The notes beneath the pieces are model-generated. The model was not told the origin of the DNA. It worked only from the letters and a program-made list of their open reading frames with translations, and ran no database searches. Below are positions 43,092 to 54,125 of a DNA stretch of 64,000 bases, one piece after another; position 1 is the stretch's first letter, and each line of letters starts with the position of its first letter. Origin of the DNA: Phaeosaccion multiseriatum (Eukaryota; Ochrophyta, other classes); assembly GCA_965112735.1 (NCBI GenBank), contig OZ218964.1, positions 868,001 through 932,000 of the forward strand, read 5' to 3'. A program made the position numbers and the translations under genes.

Positions 43092-44768
43092 GATAGTAGA
43101 GGACAGTGAAGAGAGGGGTGGTAAGTCGGTAAGTCGGTCAGTCGGTCAGCCGGTCAGTCCATGTGTGTAGGTGGGAGGGACGGGGGAGGAAGAGGGAGGA
43201 GGAGGGAGGAGCAAGACCATTTGCATGGCTGACTGCGGGTTGAGAGGAAGCAAAAGCACGACCTCCATCCCACCCTCAAGGAGGTGCTCACAGCGCCAGG
43301 GGAGGGGGTTTCCAAAGCACAGACACTAGGCAACCCCCCCCCCCTCTCCAGGCCAGGCGAGAGCCGTGTGGGCCTGACACCAGATACTGGGGATGGAGGG
43401 AAGTGGGCCTACCACCCAACACTTCACACCGGGAACAAATGTCAAATGTCAAGTGTGCGGTACGTGTGTACGTGTACGTACTTCCAGCGGCCGCAGTACG
43501 GGAGGTCTTCAAGCAGACTTGGCAGGCAGTTGCATGTCTTCAGATCGTCCTGTGTCAGCACCAAGCAAGACACGCACACGCACACATCACAGCCACACCC
43601 CACGGACACACACACACGCACAAGCCCACCACGCGCAGAAAGGAGGGGGGAAGGAGATCATCCGTGAGGGGGGAAGGGGACACGGCGTGATGAAAGGTGT
43701 GGTGAACGGGGGAACAGAACGGGAAGAAGCGAGGAGCGAGGAGGAAGGAGAGGGGACACAAGACTACATCGGGGTCCTTTGGGGGGGGGTGGTTCTTGAT
43801 GTCACGCCAAGCGATCACCACAGACCAAACTCGGGAGGAAGGTCGCAGAGGGGAAGAAGGGGAAGAAGAGCCACACACGCCTCAGGCAGGCACACACCTG
43901 CAGCAGGTGAAGAAAAGCGTCATCCAGCTGGAGGTTGTCCTCCGAAAGCGGCTTGACATCCTCCGTGTCCGTCGCCTCAGCTTCGGTGTCGTCCTTCAAG
44001 CCCTTATCCCCCCCTTCCTCCTCCTCCTCCTCATCAGCATCCCCCCCTTCTTCATCACCCTCCTCCTCGCCCTCATCCTCGTCAGCCTCAGCCTCCTCCT
44101 CCGCCTGCTGTCGGCAAAGGGCGATGGCTTCGTTTAGCGCATCTTGGTCGAAGGCCGCCTCCTTCTCTTTGATGATTGTCGAAGCCTTGTCGGTGGGGTT
44201 TTCCGGGTCCATGGGCTTCCCATTCTCCATGACGAACACCGAATCCACCGCATCGCTCAGAGCAGCCTGAATGCAGGGCATGGGACTGCTTTCGTTAACG
44301 CGGCTGAGGTCGGGCTCCTCGGTCATGATGAAGGACAGCAACAACGCATCATCGCCAGAGAGATCCGCGCAGGCGGCGAAATTCTCCGAAGCTTCGAGGC
44401 CGGCCGTGTCCTCCAGCGGCCCGCAGACTCCACCACCTTGAGGAGGAGGGGGGCTTGAACTTTCATTTCTTGCGCGATTCACGGCGCTCGAGTGCTGGAG
44501 GACGAGGGGCTGCTCACTCCCACGACGATTCTTGGCCTCCTGAAAGCAGAGCAAGATAAGATCATGCAAGGTAAGGTAAGCTGGGGTCGTCTCTCTCAAC
44601 CCCCCTCTCTCTCCGTTTCTCTCTCTCTCTCTCTCTGCTCTCTCTCTAGTCCCTGCCGATGATCCCTTGCCTCGACTCTCTCCGCCCAGCCAGCCATACC
44701 TGCTGGCCCGGCATCACAATTGGGGGCGGCGGCCCATGCTCCCCCTGTTCCTCCCCTGCACCTATCAT
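42591..44768 (-). CDS. Acidic single-pass membrane protein of unknown family, paralogue A
   Basis: Exons 44768-44700, 44539-43898, 43549-43482 and 43008-42591; 398 residues, all phases agree. It starts MIGAGEEQGEHGPPPPIVMP. Exon 2 has CADLSGDDALLLSFIM, an IQAALSDAVDSVFVMENGKP segment and then a long Glu/Asp run (EEEAEADEDEGEEEGDEEGG). Exon 3 contributes a short Cys-bearing piece, DDLKTCNCLPSLLEDLPYCG. Exon 4 has a hydrophobic SDWAMVALMVCALDP, a Ser/Thr/Pro stretch, a QWQQA repeat and a likely C-terminal membrane helix (LSIAFGLGCGLIIRIAVYLA) followed by basic residues. I do not recognise the family. Topology suggests a tail-anchored or type I protein with an acidic domain. The last exon differs sharply from paralogue B. 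Confidence 0.72.
43049..43088. repeat. GCA triplet microsatellite in intron 3 of paralogue A
   Basis: About thirteen AGC/GCA units just upstream of exon 4; paralogue B has only five at 49540-49555. Confidence 0.9.
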
Positions 44769-44819
44769 ATCTCTCCTTTACGCGCTCTCTGCTATGTCTC
44801 GTCCGCCTTTCACTCAATG

Positions 44820-45987
44820 GTGATGAGTTTCTTCGTGAAAAACGAAAAGATGAAGACTCGAGCGAGAACCAAAGAAAGTGAACAAACTGTTAAGAGCTCG
44901 GAGAGAGAGAGAGGGAAGGGGGGAAGCGTAAACGGAAGGAGAGCCGAGAAACGAGAAACAGCCTTGGCTGGTGAAAAACCGAGTTAATTGCTTACGGAGG
45001 AAAGATCTCCTGCTAGGAAAGAACTATCGCACGTGAAGAGGTCAACACGTGCGTACGAGAGCCTATGGGCAGACAGAGCTGCTCAAATAAATGGTTCTTT
45101 TAGCTAATGGTACGGAATGGATTATCCGGAATGCTCCGAGCAGACGGAGCTAAGTCAATGAATCTTCTGTAACTGTACAGGCATGTTCACACGAGCTACT
45201 GGGGGGTGGGCGGACAACACACCCGTTTATCGGCTTCCCGCATGGCTTCTCGGGCTCCGGGCTTCTGGCCGCAGGCCAGCGCGGGTTTTTGCGCCGCAGG
45301 CCAGCGGTCTGGGCTTCAGGCTTCTCAGGGGGGCTCGCTCAGCCAAGGGTCGACGGTTAAAATGTATGCGGGCTTGTTGCTTTCGGCCGCAGGTCGCCTC
45401 AGGCTTCTGCTTATCGGGGGGGCAGAGAAGCCCTGCAGGGAGCCGACGTTTAGCGGACAGTCGGCTCCAGGCAGGGCTTCTCGGGCTCCGGGCTTCTGGG
45501 CCATAGCCCCCTCCAGGCTTCGGGCTTCTGGCCGCAGGCCAACGCGGGCTTCTGCGGCCGCAGCCAGGCCAGCGGTCTGGGCTTCAGGCTTCTCAGGGGG
45601 GGGAGGCTTCTCACATAGGGCCTGGCTGGCTGGAGCCGACTGCATTTCCCGCGTGTGGCCGACGCAACCAAGCCGAGTCTGGTTCCCCTTGTACTGGGTG
45701 ACTCCTTGCAAGTCGGGACACGTGTGCTCCTCCTCGCTCTCCCCTCCTCCCGGATGTCCGGTTCCCTCCCTCCCAAACTGGCATCTTGAGGCCATCAAGT
45801 ACGAAATTCAGGAATTATGTCATGGAAATTATAGTTTAAGTGGGTAGGGAGTGGGTTTTTCCCACCTTACAATGCGTGTAGATCCGGCCTTTTCTTTTTG
45901 GCCGAGCAAGCCCGCTGCATTTCCAGTCCATTCACAATTTCCGTTTCTTAGGTGATTCCTATTAAGTCAATAAATTATCGAATCAAA
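44820..45987. other. Unassigned sequence between the duplicate segments
   Basis: Contains the GGCTTCTCGGGCTCCGGG repeats at 45242-45610 and no supported gene. Long frames at 45183-45847 arise from these GC-rich repeats. Confidence 0.4.
45242..45610. repeat. GC-rich direct repeat, two units about 230 bp apart
   Basis: GGCTTCTCGGGCTCCGGGCT, CTGGCCGCAGGCCA and GCGGTCTGGGCTTCAGGCTT recur in order at about 45242-45335 and 45475-45605, the second unit with insertions. Confidence 0.75.
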
Positions 45988-46597
45988 GGTCACTTGGGTG
46001 TATGCGCAAAGTTCAGGATTTTGGGATTTGGGATTTTGGCGTGGCAATCCAACATTTTTTTTTGGCAAATCCCGCGAGTCCAAAAGGCAGGATTTGGGAT
46101 TTTTTCCCGCACAGAGGGCGTTTGGCGCGGCAAATCCGGCGAGTCCGTGTTGTTTCCGGGGGGACGGAGCGAGGCAAGCAAAAGGGTAGCGAGGGGGGGA
46201 GGGTTGATGAGTACGCGCAAGTAGCAGAGGAGGGGGGTGCCGCCTGCCTACTTACAATCTGCTCTTTATCCCGGCAGTGGGTGTTCCCTGGCCGCATGGA
46301 CCTCCTGGGGAAAATTTGGGTATTCCTGGAGTAAGAAGGAGGCGCGCATGTTTATACCGTCGACCGCGAGCCCGACCGGAAAAGGAATAAGAAAAGAAAT
46401 TTGAATTTGATGGTGAGAGGGGGCGGGGGGGAGGGGCGGGCGGGCGGGTAGGAGAGGGACAGCAGTAGGTTAGGACAGAATTTGGTGAGGCGGATAACAT
46501 ACAGGTGCTACTCACATTCATCTCCGAGAGCTGTCTTCAGCCTTCTTGGTCAGTTGCTTGTCGTACGTACGACACTGCCGTTGGCTCCCCCAGCCGA

Positions 46598-46758
46598 TTG
46601 ACCCCTGACTTGTCCGCGGCGCAGCCGAGGTGCTATCTGCAATCGGCGGCGCCAGCCGGCGTGCTATCTGCTATCGCCGGTGCCAGCCGACGTGCTATCT
46701 GCTATCGGCCGGCGCGGGGCTCCATAGCATGCTATCGAGACTGCGTCAGGGGTCGACG
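46598..46758. mobile_element. Small TIR element related to 41555-41641
   Basis: TTGACCCCTGAC at the left and GTCAGGGGTCGAC at the right, enclosing tandem units of GTGCTATCTGCTATCGCCGG. Same ends and same CTATC/CCGGCG interior theme as the 87 bp element. Confidence 0.75.
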
Positions 46759-48059
46759 GCTATTGTTGATTTCGCAAGCAAGCAACAATGGGGCGACAGG
46801 AGGAGGGATGGGAGGGGGGGGAAGGGAGAGAATGAGCCGCAGGCGTGGCGAAGCCGAAGGGAGCGAGATGAAGCAAGTTAGGTTGCGGCGCCTACTTACT
46901 GGCTGGGGAGATGTTCGGTTTCATCAGCATTTCGCTGAGTCTAGGCCAAAACAGTGTGATTTGCTACTCAGGTGATGAGGCACTGGGCTGTGCCAAAGAA
47001 AAGCTAACAAGCAACAGGGGGGGGGGGGGGGGAATACTTGTGGGTTACAGCGGCCAGGGGGGGGGGGGTCGAGCGAAGCCGTAGGAAGCAAGATAACTTA
47101 CGGTGTTGCCTGTGGTCGAAAAAAAAAATAAAAAATAAAAAAATAGGAGAGGGGACGCATCCTCCGGCGGCTTGGAGTTGTCGTCTGGCTGCGGCGTGGC
47201 TGACGGCTTGTCTCCAGGCGGCGCCGTTGCTTGCTGTTGGCCTGCGGTGGTGGCGGGGGTGTCGGGCACAGCAGTCAGGGGCAGCAGGCAGTGCATAGGT
47301 CAGTCACTATCGAAGAAGAACAAAGGGGGAGGAAGAGACAAAGAGGAAGAGTACTACAGTGGAGGCTCCTTGGCTACTCACAAGAACCGCCACACGGCAA
47401 GCAAGTGGCAGAAGGATTGGAGCGAGAGGCATCAAGAACAAGAAAGAACGGAAAAAGAAAGTCAGAGCCACATTAATGCTCCTTGCTCACCGCGGTAAGA
47501 CGTGGCGGCGGCTGTGATGACCACCACCAGGCTCGTGTTGGTGACGGCCGCGAGGACGCCCGCCCGGATTCACACTCTTATGTCCTCCCCCCCCCCCTCG
47601 CCCACCGATCCGACAGGGGATCGGTGGGCGGGGGGGAAATGAGTGTCTTGCTGGCACTGCCGCCTTCTGAGAAAAACTTTCTCACGGGCCGTTTTTTCTC
47701 GAAAGGGCGGCGCTGACGCACACTCCGACGAACGCAGGGGGGGAAAGGCAAGGGGTACTCCTTGACGGAGGGAACAAAAGTCAGGGGGGGGAGAATAATA
47801 AGTTTAAGGGCGTTGGCCCTCCCAAATCCATTTTGGACGCGAAAAGATGGAGCCAAAAGACGGATCCAGGCCAAATCCCCTCCAAGTTTTTTTTTGGATT
47901 TGGATTTTGGAACGAGGCAACGTTTTGAAAGTGCCATACCCTTCCCACGAGCGACCCCTGCTCCACTGGTCACTGAGTTTGATGGTCAAGTACTATCAGC
48001 ACCAGCACACAAGATGGACCAGCTTCGGAAGAAGCAAGGCGCGGGAAAGCGTTAGCTAT

Positions 48060-48345
48060 TCACATCTCAAGCAACGAGTCGATGCCCTTCTTCTTCTTGA
48101 GGCGTGTTCGGTGACCTTCCTCCTGACCCACCCCACGGAGGACCCTGAGCGTACGGAAGGAGGAAGCGGGACCGAAGTTTTTAATTTCTAGCTCCTACTA
48201 CCCGAGACCGCGCTTTCCCGGCCCGGCCGGGTACTACGGAGGGATGTCGGGCTGGACAGCCGGACGTGTGAAGAGTTCTACAGCCTCTTCCGCTTCAGGC
48301 GTCCTGACATACAGGAGGTGATGCCCGTGGATCCCGTGAGTTAGG
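48060..48345 (+). pseudogene. Fragment resembling the N-terminus of a PIF/Harbinger-type transposase
   Basis: Reading SHLKQRVDALLLLEACSV then, after a probable short intron or break near 48180-48191, LLPETALSRPGRVLRRDVGL and DSRTCEEFYSLFRFRRPDIQ. An aromatic F-x3-FRF-x3-DI pattern before the catalytic domain is common in Harbinger transposases. The reading ends at a TAG near 48342 with no DDE domain following, so it is at best a truncated remnant. Confidence 0.3.
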
Positions 48346-48475
48346 TGTGTTGCATTTGCTTGCTGGGGCGCTGCTTTCCCAAAAAAAACAAAAAAACAAA
48401 ATCAAAAATCCTAAATCCCAAATCCCGACTTTTCGCATACACCCCACTACACAAGCCACCTGGCTGACTGGCATA

Positions 48476-48668
48476 TATAATATAATATATAAATATAATA
48501 CAATGCAATTGTATTAATACAATTGTATTAATACAATGCAATTGTATAACATACATAAATATATATATGCATATATACATTTATATATATTATTATATAT
48601 AAACATATATTATTTATAAATAATATATATATGTGCATATATACATTTATATATATTATATATGTAAG
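48476..48668. repeat. AT-rich TATA/ATAT low-complexity block
   Basis: Nearly pure A/T with repeated TACAATTGTATTAATACAAT palindromic units (48510-48545) and TATATATA runs; it stands out in a GC-rich window. It borders the 3' end of duplicate B. Confidence 0.9.
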
Positions 48669-48682
48669 TGTGTGTGTCCCTG

Positions 48683-51285
48683 GGCTCTCTCGCGTTCTCT
48701 GCCCCTTTGCAGGCCTAGTCCTCGAAGCTCGCATTGAATGGAGCAAACACTCCACCGCACCAGCGAGCTAAGTCCTTTTGTCAAAGCGCTCCCTTCCCCC
48801 CTTGCCCGGCCCTTCTTTCACAAATGCACGCCATTGACGTCCGCTCATCTTCCGTTGCTCGCTTGTTCACTCGCCCACCATTCACACCACCTCACGCGTT
48901 CTCTCCTCTCTGCCCCGCCCACCCCAGCCAACTTGCTAAAAGCGGCAATACGTTGCCGCCTCCCTGCCTACACCCTTTGTGAGCTTAGGGCGCAGTCTTG
49001 CCTAAGCTGCGTCTCTACGAGCGTCCTCACGTCATTTCTGTGCCGGGGCTGTCTTCAGAGCCCAAGTTAGCGTAGCGCCTTTGTGCTTCCCTGAGGCGAT
49101 GCCGCCGCCCAAAGTGCACGGCAATGCGAAGCATTGTTACGCACCCAATACCAATACCCATCCACAAGTAATGGGTATCCGGCTTTGGGGGCGGCTTGTA
49201 TTTATTCTTGAAGTACTCATCCCCATAATCGGTTAACGGGTTTGGGGTTTGCTGCGGTCGGAATGGTGGTAGCAGTGGTGACGCAGAGGGAGGCGACCCT
49301 CCTCCTGCACCCTGATTGGCCTCGGCCATGGTAGTGGTGCTGAGCGGCGGCGGGATGCTGCTGTCTGTGAGGGGCGGTTGGTCCTCGCCCGTCATCTGCG
49401 AAGTGGACGCGAAGCTCCCGGGCATATCGGACGCTTCGAAGGCGGGGTCGAGAGCACATACCATTAGCGCCACCATGGCCCAATCGCTGTACATGCTGCT
49501 CAGATGGACGAGGGACGAGGGACGATGACAGCAAATGAACAGCAGCAGCAGCAGCAGGAGGAGGAGGATAGTAGAGGACAATGAAGAGCGGGGTGGTAAG
49601 TCGGTCAGTCGGTCAGTCGGTCAGTCGGTCAGTCCATGTGTGTAGGTGGGAGGGACGGGGGAGGAGGAGGGAGGAGCAAGACTGTTTGCATGACTGCGGG
49701 TTGAGAGGAGGCAAAAAGCACGACCTCCATCCCACCCTCAAGGAGGTGCTCACAGTGCCAGGGGAGGGGGTTTCCAAAGCACAGACACTAGGCAACCCCC
49801 CTCCCTCTCCAGGCCAGGCGAGAGCCGTGTGGGCCTGACACCAGATACTGGGGATGGAGGGAAGCGGGCCTACCACCCAACACTTCACACCGGGAACAAA
49901 TGTCAAATGTCAAGTGTGCGGCCGGTAGCCACGTGTGTAGCTACGTGTACGTACTTCCAGCGGCCGCAGTACGGGAGGTCTTCAAGCAGACTTGGCAGGC
50001 AGTTACATGTCTTCAGATCGTCCTGTGCCAGCACCAAGCAAGAAGGGCACACGCACACATCACAGCCACACCCCACGGACACACACACACGCACAAGCCC
50101 ACCACGCGCAGAAAGGAGGGGGGAAGGAGATCATCCGTGAGGGGGGAGGGGGGCACGGCGTGATGAAAGCTGTGGTGAACGGGGGAACGGGAAGAAGCTC
50201 GGAGCGAGGAGGAAGGAGAGGAGGGGACACAAGACTGCATCGAGGGGACACAAGACTGCATCGGGGTCCTTTGGGGGGTGGTGGTTGATGCCACGCCGAT
50301 CACAGACCAAACTCGGGAGGAAGCAAGGTCGCAGAGGGGAAGGAGGTGAAGAAGAGCCACACACGCCTCAGGCAGGCACACACCTCCAGCAGGTGAAGAA
50401 AAGCGTCATCCAGCTGAAGGTTGTCCTCCGAAAGCGGCTTGACATCCTCCGTGTCCGTCGCCTCAGCTTCGGTGTCGTCCTTCAAGCCCTTATCCCCCCC
50501 TTCCTCCTCCTCCTCCTCATCAGCATCCCCCCCTTCTTCATCACCCTCCTCCTCGCCCTCATCCTCGTCAGCCTCAGCCTCCTCCTCCGCCTGCTGTCGG
50601 CAAAGGGCGATGGCTTCGTTTAGCGCATCTTGGTCGAAGGCCGCCTCGTTCTCTTCGATGATTGTCGAAGCCTTGTCGGTGGGGTTTTCCGGGTCCATGG
50701 GCTTCCCATTCTCCGTGACGAACACCGAATCCACCGCATCGCTCAGAGCAGCCTGAATGCAGGGCATGGGACTGCTTTCGGTAACGCGGCTGAGGTCGAG
50801 CCCGGTCATGATGAAGGACAGCAACAACGCATCATCGCCAGAGAGATCCGCGCAGGCGGCGAAATTCTGCGAAGCTTCGAGGCCGGCCGTGTCCTCCAGC
50901 GGCCCGCAGACTCCACCACCTTGAGGAGGAGGGGGGCTTGAACTTTCGTTTCTTGTTGCGCGATTCACGGCGCTCGAGTGCTGGAGGACGAGGGGCTGCT
51001 CACTCCCACCACGACGATTCCCGGGCCGCTGAAAACAGAGCAAGATAAGATGATATCATGCAAGGTAAGGTAAGCTGGGGTCGTCTCTCTCAACCCCCCC
51101 CCCCTCTCTCTCTCTATTCCCTCCCATGATGGATAATCCTCCTTCTCCGCCCATACCTGCTGACCCGGCATCACAATTGGGGGCGGTGGGCCAGCATGCC
51201 CCCCCTGTTTCCCCCCTGCACCCATCATATCTCGCCTTTATTTGCGCGCTCTCTGCTGATGTCTCGTCCGCCTTTCACTCAATGC
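48683..51285. repeat. Segmental duplication, copy B (2.60 kb)
   Basis: Partner of 42161-44819, in direct orientation 6.5 kb downstream. Introns as well as exons are conserved, so the copy was made from DNA, not from mRNA. Confidence 0.95.
49027..51228 (-). CDS. Acidic single-pass membrane protein of unknown family, paralogue B
   Basis: Exons 51228-51157, 51028-50384, 50022-49955 and 49495-49027; 417 residues with phases identical to paralogue A. Exons 1-3 and the start of exon 4 are nearly the same as in A. After TTTMAEA the sequence changes completely: A has MMRYDDRQWQQAEDKQWQQA, B has NQGAGGGSPPSASPLLPPFR and then TDYGDEYFKNKYKPPPKPDT. The two converge again loosely in the membrane helix (YLWMGIGIGCVTMLRIAVHF here) and the RRHRLREAQRRYANLG tail. 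B also extends past A's stop by about ten residues (SEDSPGTEMT). Function unknown. Confidence 0.72.
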
Positions 51286-51805
51286 ACACAAAGAAGAAAA
51301 GCCCCACCCCAATTCGGAAAAAAAGGAGGGAAAATTTTCCCGTCGTGAGAGGGGGCGGGGCGCTGGCAATCGCAGATAGCACGCCGACTGGCGGAGCAGC
51401 GATGATAGGCCAGCCGGCCGCATCCTCGCACTCACCACGCACTGGCTGACTCTTCATAACAAAGTGAGTCTCTCACCCACGTACAGCTACGGGCGCACGC
51501 ACTCACATATTCACATATTCACTCGTCACTCGCTCCATCACCAGTCACACACGGTGCCCCCAGTAGCCAGGGCTCGGGGGGGTGAGGGGTGAGCAAGTGG
51601 TAAGAAGGTGCAATCGTGCAAGAGGCCAGGCAGGCCTCTCAGTGACTTGGTAGTGCTCTAGGCCCTTAGTGGCATAGTAGTCCTGGCTTAGGTCAAAGAG
51701 CCCAGCCCTTACAGACTGACTTTGTACTTCTGGCCTAGCTAACTAGTTCACTTGACCGGACTGGCCTGCCCTAACAAGGCCTAGAGCCTCGGCTGTTATG
51801 TCCGC
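51286..51805. other. Intergenic; no supported gene
   Basis: Includes a degenerate copy of the CTATC/CCGGC element interior at about 51360-51422 and a region rich in GGCCTAG/CTAGGCC words (51620-51795). A C run at 51821-51832 begins the UBAC2-like last exon region. Confidence 0.4.
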
Positions 51806-52435
51806 CTATGCCCTCCGCCCCCCCCCCCCCCCGAGTGGTACAATCTCGCGTACCATATGGTTAACGCGTGGTGATGGATCCATAAATAGCATTGCCGCGG
51901 GACAAACTTTCGCGCGCTTCGTATGAGAGAGAGAGAGAAGGACTGACTGCCTATCAGTGAGAGTGGTGGTGGTCACCTCCACCCGAGGATTCCGCAGCTG
52001 CTGACGAGGACCCACCCCCTCCCGCCGACTATAGTGACAACGAAAGAAGGAGGGATGAGGGAGGAGGGGGAAGGAGTGATGGAGGAGAGGGGGAGAAGGG
52101 GGGAGGAGGGAGGAGGGAGAAAGCAGAAGGAAGGAGGAAGGGGGGACGGAGAAGAGGGGGAGAAGGGAGAAGAGGGGGGGAGAAGCAGAGGGGGCAATCA
52201 GAGACGCAGAGAAAGAGGGGATAAACAGAGAAACCCTCGTTTCTCTGACCCAAGCATTGCTTGAAGCATTGCAGCAGGCAGCAGATGGTAATACAGCAGC
52301 AAGAACAGCTGTTGGTGATACAGCCCTCACCATGAGGAGAAGGTTGGTGGCTCTCTGCACGTCGTTACCCGCCTCTCGCAGAGCATCAACGGCGGCTCTT
52401 CTCTCGAAGCCCTGCACGCCGTCCAATCGATCGAT

Positions 52436-52471
<36 letters not shown>

Positions 52472-53013
52472 CATCACAAGACGAAACAGACACAGAAGAC
52501 GGGAGTTGTTCCTTGGTTATCGTACTTCGTGTTAGATGTGAGGGGTGCAGCGCTTCCTCTTGGGGAGAAAGGGAGTGTGCTGTCTGCAAGAATCCTTCCC
52601 AGCAGCAGCCGCAGAAGGAAGGGGAGAGGGAGGAAGGAAGCAGGCAAGGAAGGAAGCAAGCAAGCAAGCAAGGAAGGAAGGAAGGAAAGAAGCAAACACA
52701 CATACGCAAGCACACACGATCTGTCCTCGCACGCACCATGTTGGTCATGGTCTCTATCACTTGGTCCGAGGGAGCCACCGTCTGCCGCTGTACCGCTCCG
52801 CTTGCTTCAGCCCGAGGAAGGGCAGGCCCACTGCCTCGACCATGTCTGCAGTAAGGAGGGCGGGGGGGGTGTTGTTGTTGGTGTTGTGGTGAGTTAGTAT
52901 AGGAGGGAGGGGACAGGTTAGTGTTGTTGTGGTTCGTTGGTATGGGAGAGGGGGGCTCGGTGAGCACAAGGCGAGAGAGAGAGCGCGCGGGACGGAGGGT
53001 ACCAGACTGTAAG

Positions 53014-53044
<31 letters not shown>

Positions 53045-53666
53045 ACAGGCAGGCAGACAGGCAGGAAGGCAGGGATGAGGTAGGCAGGCAGGCACGCACG
53101 CAGGCAGGCAAGGGGTGCCGCAATACATACCCTCCCTGAATCGTGCAATCTGACCTTGTGGGTGACCTTGAAAGTCGGCTGTTGTTTCGCCAGAGGGGGA
53201 GCTCCATACCCGTCCCACCCCTCGATGGTGCCGCCCCCGCTGCCCCCCTTCCCCTTCCTGCTCCCACTCCCACACCCAACCCCCCCCTTGCTGCTGTTGC
53301 TGCTGATGCAGAGGAGCGAGGCCGCGTGCCGAGCAGCGGAAGAAGGCAAAGGGCGCAGCATCGGTTCAAGACCCTGGGCAGGCCAAACTTTTGCCATGAG
53401 AGAACGTCTGAAACGTAAAGGGCGCCAAAAAAGAGCCCACAGCCGCCGGGGACACATGATGCCTTGCCGTCGCAGAGGAGGAGCTGAGCCAGTAGGAGAT
53501 ACACGGGGGTCTTGTTGCTGAAGCTGAGGCCCATGCAGCGAACGAGGTGGAGCTTGGTGGGGGGAATGTACACTGTGGGTGGTGGGGGCGGGGAGAGGGA
53601 GGGGGGGGGAGGGGGGAGAGGAAGAGCAGTAGTTGGTCATGATGATAGTTGGTCATGATGATGACG

Positions 53667-53730
<64 letters not shown>

Positions 53731-54036
53731 GACAGCGGCAGGCGGAGTGGACATGCGAATACGCTGCCCATCTGGACACCAGCTAAGCTGTGCCCGCGAC
53801 ACTGTGACTACCTCCCTTCGTTCCCTCCCCCACACTGGCCCAAGCCGAGCAAGATGGCCCTCAGTGGAAATGCCACACACACATACACATGCATACATAC
53901 ATACATACATACATACATACATAGATACATATCATACATACGTACATACACACTTACATACATGCAGGCATGCACGCATGCCGCTCTCTCGATGGGAACG
54001 GAAACGAGCACACACACACATACATACACACACACG

Positions 54037-54087
<51 letters not shown>

Positions 54088-54094
54088 ACACACA

Positions 54095-54125
<31 letters not shown>

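Larger units (their letters stand above)
42161..44819. repeat. Segmental duplication, copy A (2.66 kb)
   Basis: Highly similar to 48683-51285 in the same orientation, from GCTCTCTCGC through the gene to the CTTTCACTCAATG just beyond its start codon. The match weakens only around the 3' half of the last exon. Confidence 0.95.
45988..48456. mobile_element. Candidate decayed DNA transposon with inverted ends
   Basis: The left end, about 45990-46045 (GGGTGTATGCGCAAAGTTCA, then GGATTTTGGGATTTGGGATT), reappears inverted at about 48398-48456 (AAATCCCAAATCCCGACTTT, then TCGCATACACCCC). The 2.4 kb between lies only in the gap between the two gene duplicates. It includes a transposase-like fragment near its right end and a smaller nested TIR element. 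The arms are diverged, so this is a proposal. Confidence 0.5.

Noticed and set aside
45183-45847. Two overlapping plus-strand frames over 100 and 200 codons
   Set aside because: Gly/Arg/Ala-rich readings of the GC-rich direct repeat; no domain and no splice context.
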